Shown here: piece after piece, positions 62,502-64,000 of the stretch
How the letters are laid out: every line of letters begins with the position of its first letter
Position numbering within the stretch: position 1 is the stretch's first letter
Assembly: GCF_000210295.1 (NCBI RefSeq)
Contig: NC_026744.1
Location: forward strand, 2,852,001 to 2,916,000
Source: Trypanosoma brucei gambiense DAL972
Taxonomy: Eukaryota > Euglenozoa > Kinetoplastea > Trypanosomatida > Trypanosomatidae
Length of the DNA stretch: 64,000 bases
Direction of reading: 5' to 3'
Made by a program: the position numbers and the translations under genes
The notes under the pieces: model-generated
What the model was told of the DNA's origin: nothing
Seen by the model: only the letters and a program-made list of their open reading frames with translations
Databases searched by the model: none

Positions 62502-63023
62502 ATGTCGAAGTACGTGAATTTAGACTCTCTGATGGGAAAAACGACGAGCGTACCTATGACAAACTTTGAGATTAGTGGAATGGTCCAAATGGAACAGGAG
62601 GGCGTGATGGAAGACAACAGTTTGTTTCCCTCTTTGTCCTTCAAGGAACGAGTGTCCGGCTACATCATAGCGTTCATAGTTAGTTTTCTTCTCTCTACCA
62701 TGTCTTGGATTGCCCTCCCACACTCGCTGCGGAAATATGCTGCATTGAACACTATGGCGAATATTGTGTCCGTAGGTGGAACAATGTTCCTCTGTGGCCC
62801 TTCTGCACAGCTCAAGCGTATGTTTGATGAAACTCGCAGGGGGGCCACCACCGTGTACCTCACGTCACTGCTAATGACATTAATCTCCGCGCTGATTCTG
62901 AAATTTGTATTGTTGACAGTGCTACTCATGTTGGCGCAGTATCTAGCTATGATATGGTACACGCTCAGCTACGTACCATTCGGTCGCTCTGCAGTCCTAA
63001 AGGTGCTTTCACGTTTTACGTGA
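62502..63023 (+). CDS. SFT2: SFT2/Got1-family vesicle transport membrane protein
   Basis: The 173-residue product has four predicted membrane helices at about residues 52-70, 78-98, 118-136 and 138-158, with a cytosolic N-terminus of about 45 residues. Family hallmarks are present: the Arg-Lys-Tyr-Ala block after helix 1 (HSLRKYAALNTMANI), FLCGPSAQLKRMFDETRR between helices 2 and 3, and WYTLSYVPFGR near the end. SFT2 acts in retrograde traffic from endosomes to the Golgi, where it helps syntaxin-5-dependent fusion in yeast. An in-frame TTG at 62496 precedes the ATG but is not a credible start in a eukaryote. Confidence 0.92.
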   Translation: MSKYVNLDSLMGKTTSVPMTNFEISGMVQMEQEGVMEDNSLFPSLSFKERVSGYIIAFIVSFLLSTMSWIALPHSLRKYAALNTMANIVSVGGTMFLCGPSAQLKRMFDETRRGATTVYLTSLLMTLISALILKFVLLTVLLMLAQYLAMIWYTLSYVPFGRSAVLKVLSRFT

Positions 63024-63440
63024 GCAGGACGTCAAGATTTTTGAGCTGAGGGGGGGGAACTGGAGGTGCATCATCTTTCTTCCCAACGTCGTGTATCTGA
63101 GGAGAATGGAGCAAATGAGGAACCACGACGGGGGGGGGGGCGGGCACCCGTGTCCGACTGCAGCGTTTGAAACCACTGTTAATAATCTGGTGGGGCAAGC
63201 GCTTCTGGAAGCTCAGTGATGGTTGTGTGCTTCATTTTCTTTGTTTTTGCTTGCTTTGAGCGCGTGGTGTGCGCTAATAATGTCGTCATCCTTTGGTCCT
63301 ATTACCCTCCCGTTGGTGAGGGGTGGCCCGCTACCCTTAACAACACTAGTTTCCAAATTGTGCTCCACCACACATTGCACATTCCAGTGGATATCACAAA
63401 AGCTACCGTGCCTTTTTGTTCGTAGGGGTCGATAGAGGCG
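63024..63440. other. Intergenic region before MTR-1-P isomerase
   Basis: No gene. G-runs at 63049-63058 and 63130-63141; acceptor candidate at 63402-63425. Confidence 0.5.
63402..63425 (+). promoter_or_regulatory. Predicted trans-splice acceptor of the MTR-1-P isomerase gene
   Basis: A short pyrimidine run (CCTTTTTGTTC) is followed by TAG ending at 63425, 15 bases before the ATG at 63441. Confidence 0.5.
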
Positions 63441-64000
63441 ATGAGCAGTGCGCACAACACTCTGGAGTCAATCAAGTATCGTCGGGGAGTGCTACAGCTG
63501 CTCGACCAGCGTCGACTTCCACTGGAAACAGTATACTGCGACATAACCAGTATTGACGACATATGTTGCGCCATTAAGGAGATGCGTGTTCGTGGTGCGC
63601 CCGCCATAGCTGTCAGCGCCGCCCTTGCACTTGCTGTGGTAGCAGAGCGGGAACTAAAGGAGCAGCGGCAAAACTCGGTGTGGAAAACCGCTGACGATAT
63701 GCGGCAGTTTTTGCTGATGAGCTGTGACAAAATGATGTCTGCCCGTCCTACTGCGGTTAATCTATCAAAGGTGCTCATTCAATTGAAGAAAGATATTGAA
63801 ACGGACAAGGCTAATACGATGGAAGCCGTGTTAGAGACTTGTGTTCAACTTGCCGAAAAAATATACGCCGCCGATGTTTCCTTCAATGAGAGAATTATGC
63901 GCCACGGTGCTGCCCACCTGTTGAAACTGGCGTCAAAAGAACGGGTGAACATTTTAACCATATGCAACACGGGGGCCCTTGCCACATCCCGCTATGGGAC
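63441..64000 (+). CDS. Methylthioribose-1-phosphate isomerase (5' part, runs off the window)
   Basis: The 186 codons visible match the N-terminal half of MtnA/MRI1, the eIF2B-related isomerase that turns 5-methylthioribose-1-phosphate into the ribulose form in methionine salvage. Recognisable segments are [16 protein letters not shown] near the start, [19 protein letters not shown] (the glycine-rich substrate-binding region, around residue 50), and [16 protein letters not shown] at the window edge. In that last block the catalytic Cys is C175. The usual His before that Cys (HCNTG) is Ile here. The gene continues beyond position 64000, so nothing can be said about the catalytic Asp in the second half. 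Confidence 0.9.

Overview
The window looks like a stretch of a trypanosomatid nuclear chromosome, most likely Trypanosoma brucei or a close relative. Every gene I can support lies on the + strand, none shows an intron, and gene after gene is preceded by a polypyrimidine tract and an AG, as expected for spliced-leader trans-splicing inside one polycistronic unit. Intergenic DNA is rich in T runs, A runs, (GT)n and (AT)n. The species is inferred from architecture and protein families, not from a database search.

Layout. 0.4-10.2 kb: VPS28 (ESCRT-I), a CWC22 splicing factor, a kinesin-like protein with a ruined motor and a CaaX-like end, a VHS-domain adaptor and a porin/VDAC-like beta barrel. 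10.6-13.7 kb: ribosomal protein SA (uS2) and a membrane-associated hypothetical gene, then a 100-N assembly gap, then a further copy of the SA 3' flank joined to a CCDC81-like HU-domain gene. 15-17.6 kb: a Pumilio-repeat protein. 17.6-20.8 kb: a gene-free, low-complexity stretch ending in a 151-bp (GT)n tract before the casein kinase 2 beta subunit. 22.8-31.4 kb: an unknown protein, an RsuA/RluB-like pseudouridine synthase homologue without the catalytic Asp, NOB1, an unknown membrane-type protein and a gamma-carbonic-anhydrase-like left-handed beta-helix protein. 32.2-36.6 kb: a coiled-coil protein and CFAP58. 36.9-39.4 kb: a second, nearly identical copy of the SA + hypothetical pair. 40.9-43.9 kb: delta-tubulin and a PSP1-domain protein. 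43.9-49.3 kb: 5.4 kb without genes. 49.3-64 kb: a J-domain protein, a 2427-residue START-like/C2 protein with a 132-bp tandem repeat, an ALKBH6-like dioxygenase, a frameshifted IMPACT/YIH1 homologue, SFT2, and the 5' part of methylthioribose-1-phosphate isomerase.

The genes do not form a pathway operon, as is normal in kinetoplastids. Themes do recur: endosomal and vesicle traffic (VPS28, VHS protein, SFT2), the flagellum and basal body (delta-tubulin, CFAP58, CCDC81-like protein, possibly the dead kinesin), the mitochondrion (porin, gamma-CA-like, J-protein, pseudouridine-synthase-like) and ribosome biogenesis (NOB1, SA).

The most unusual items are the giant START-like/C2 protein, in which a helical linker containing an LH or MH pair recurs before or after each C2-like unit; the kinesin-like pseudo-motor with a possible lipid anchor; the dispersed SA duplication with a collapsed array; and two enzyme folds that appear to have lost their catalytic residues.
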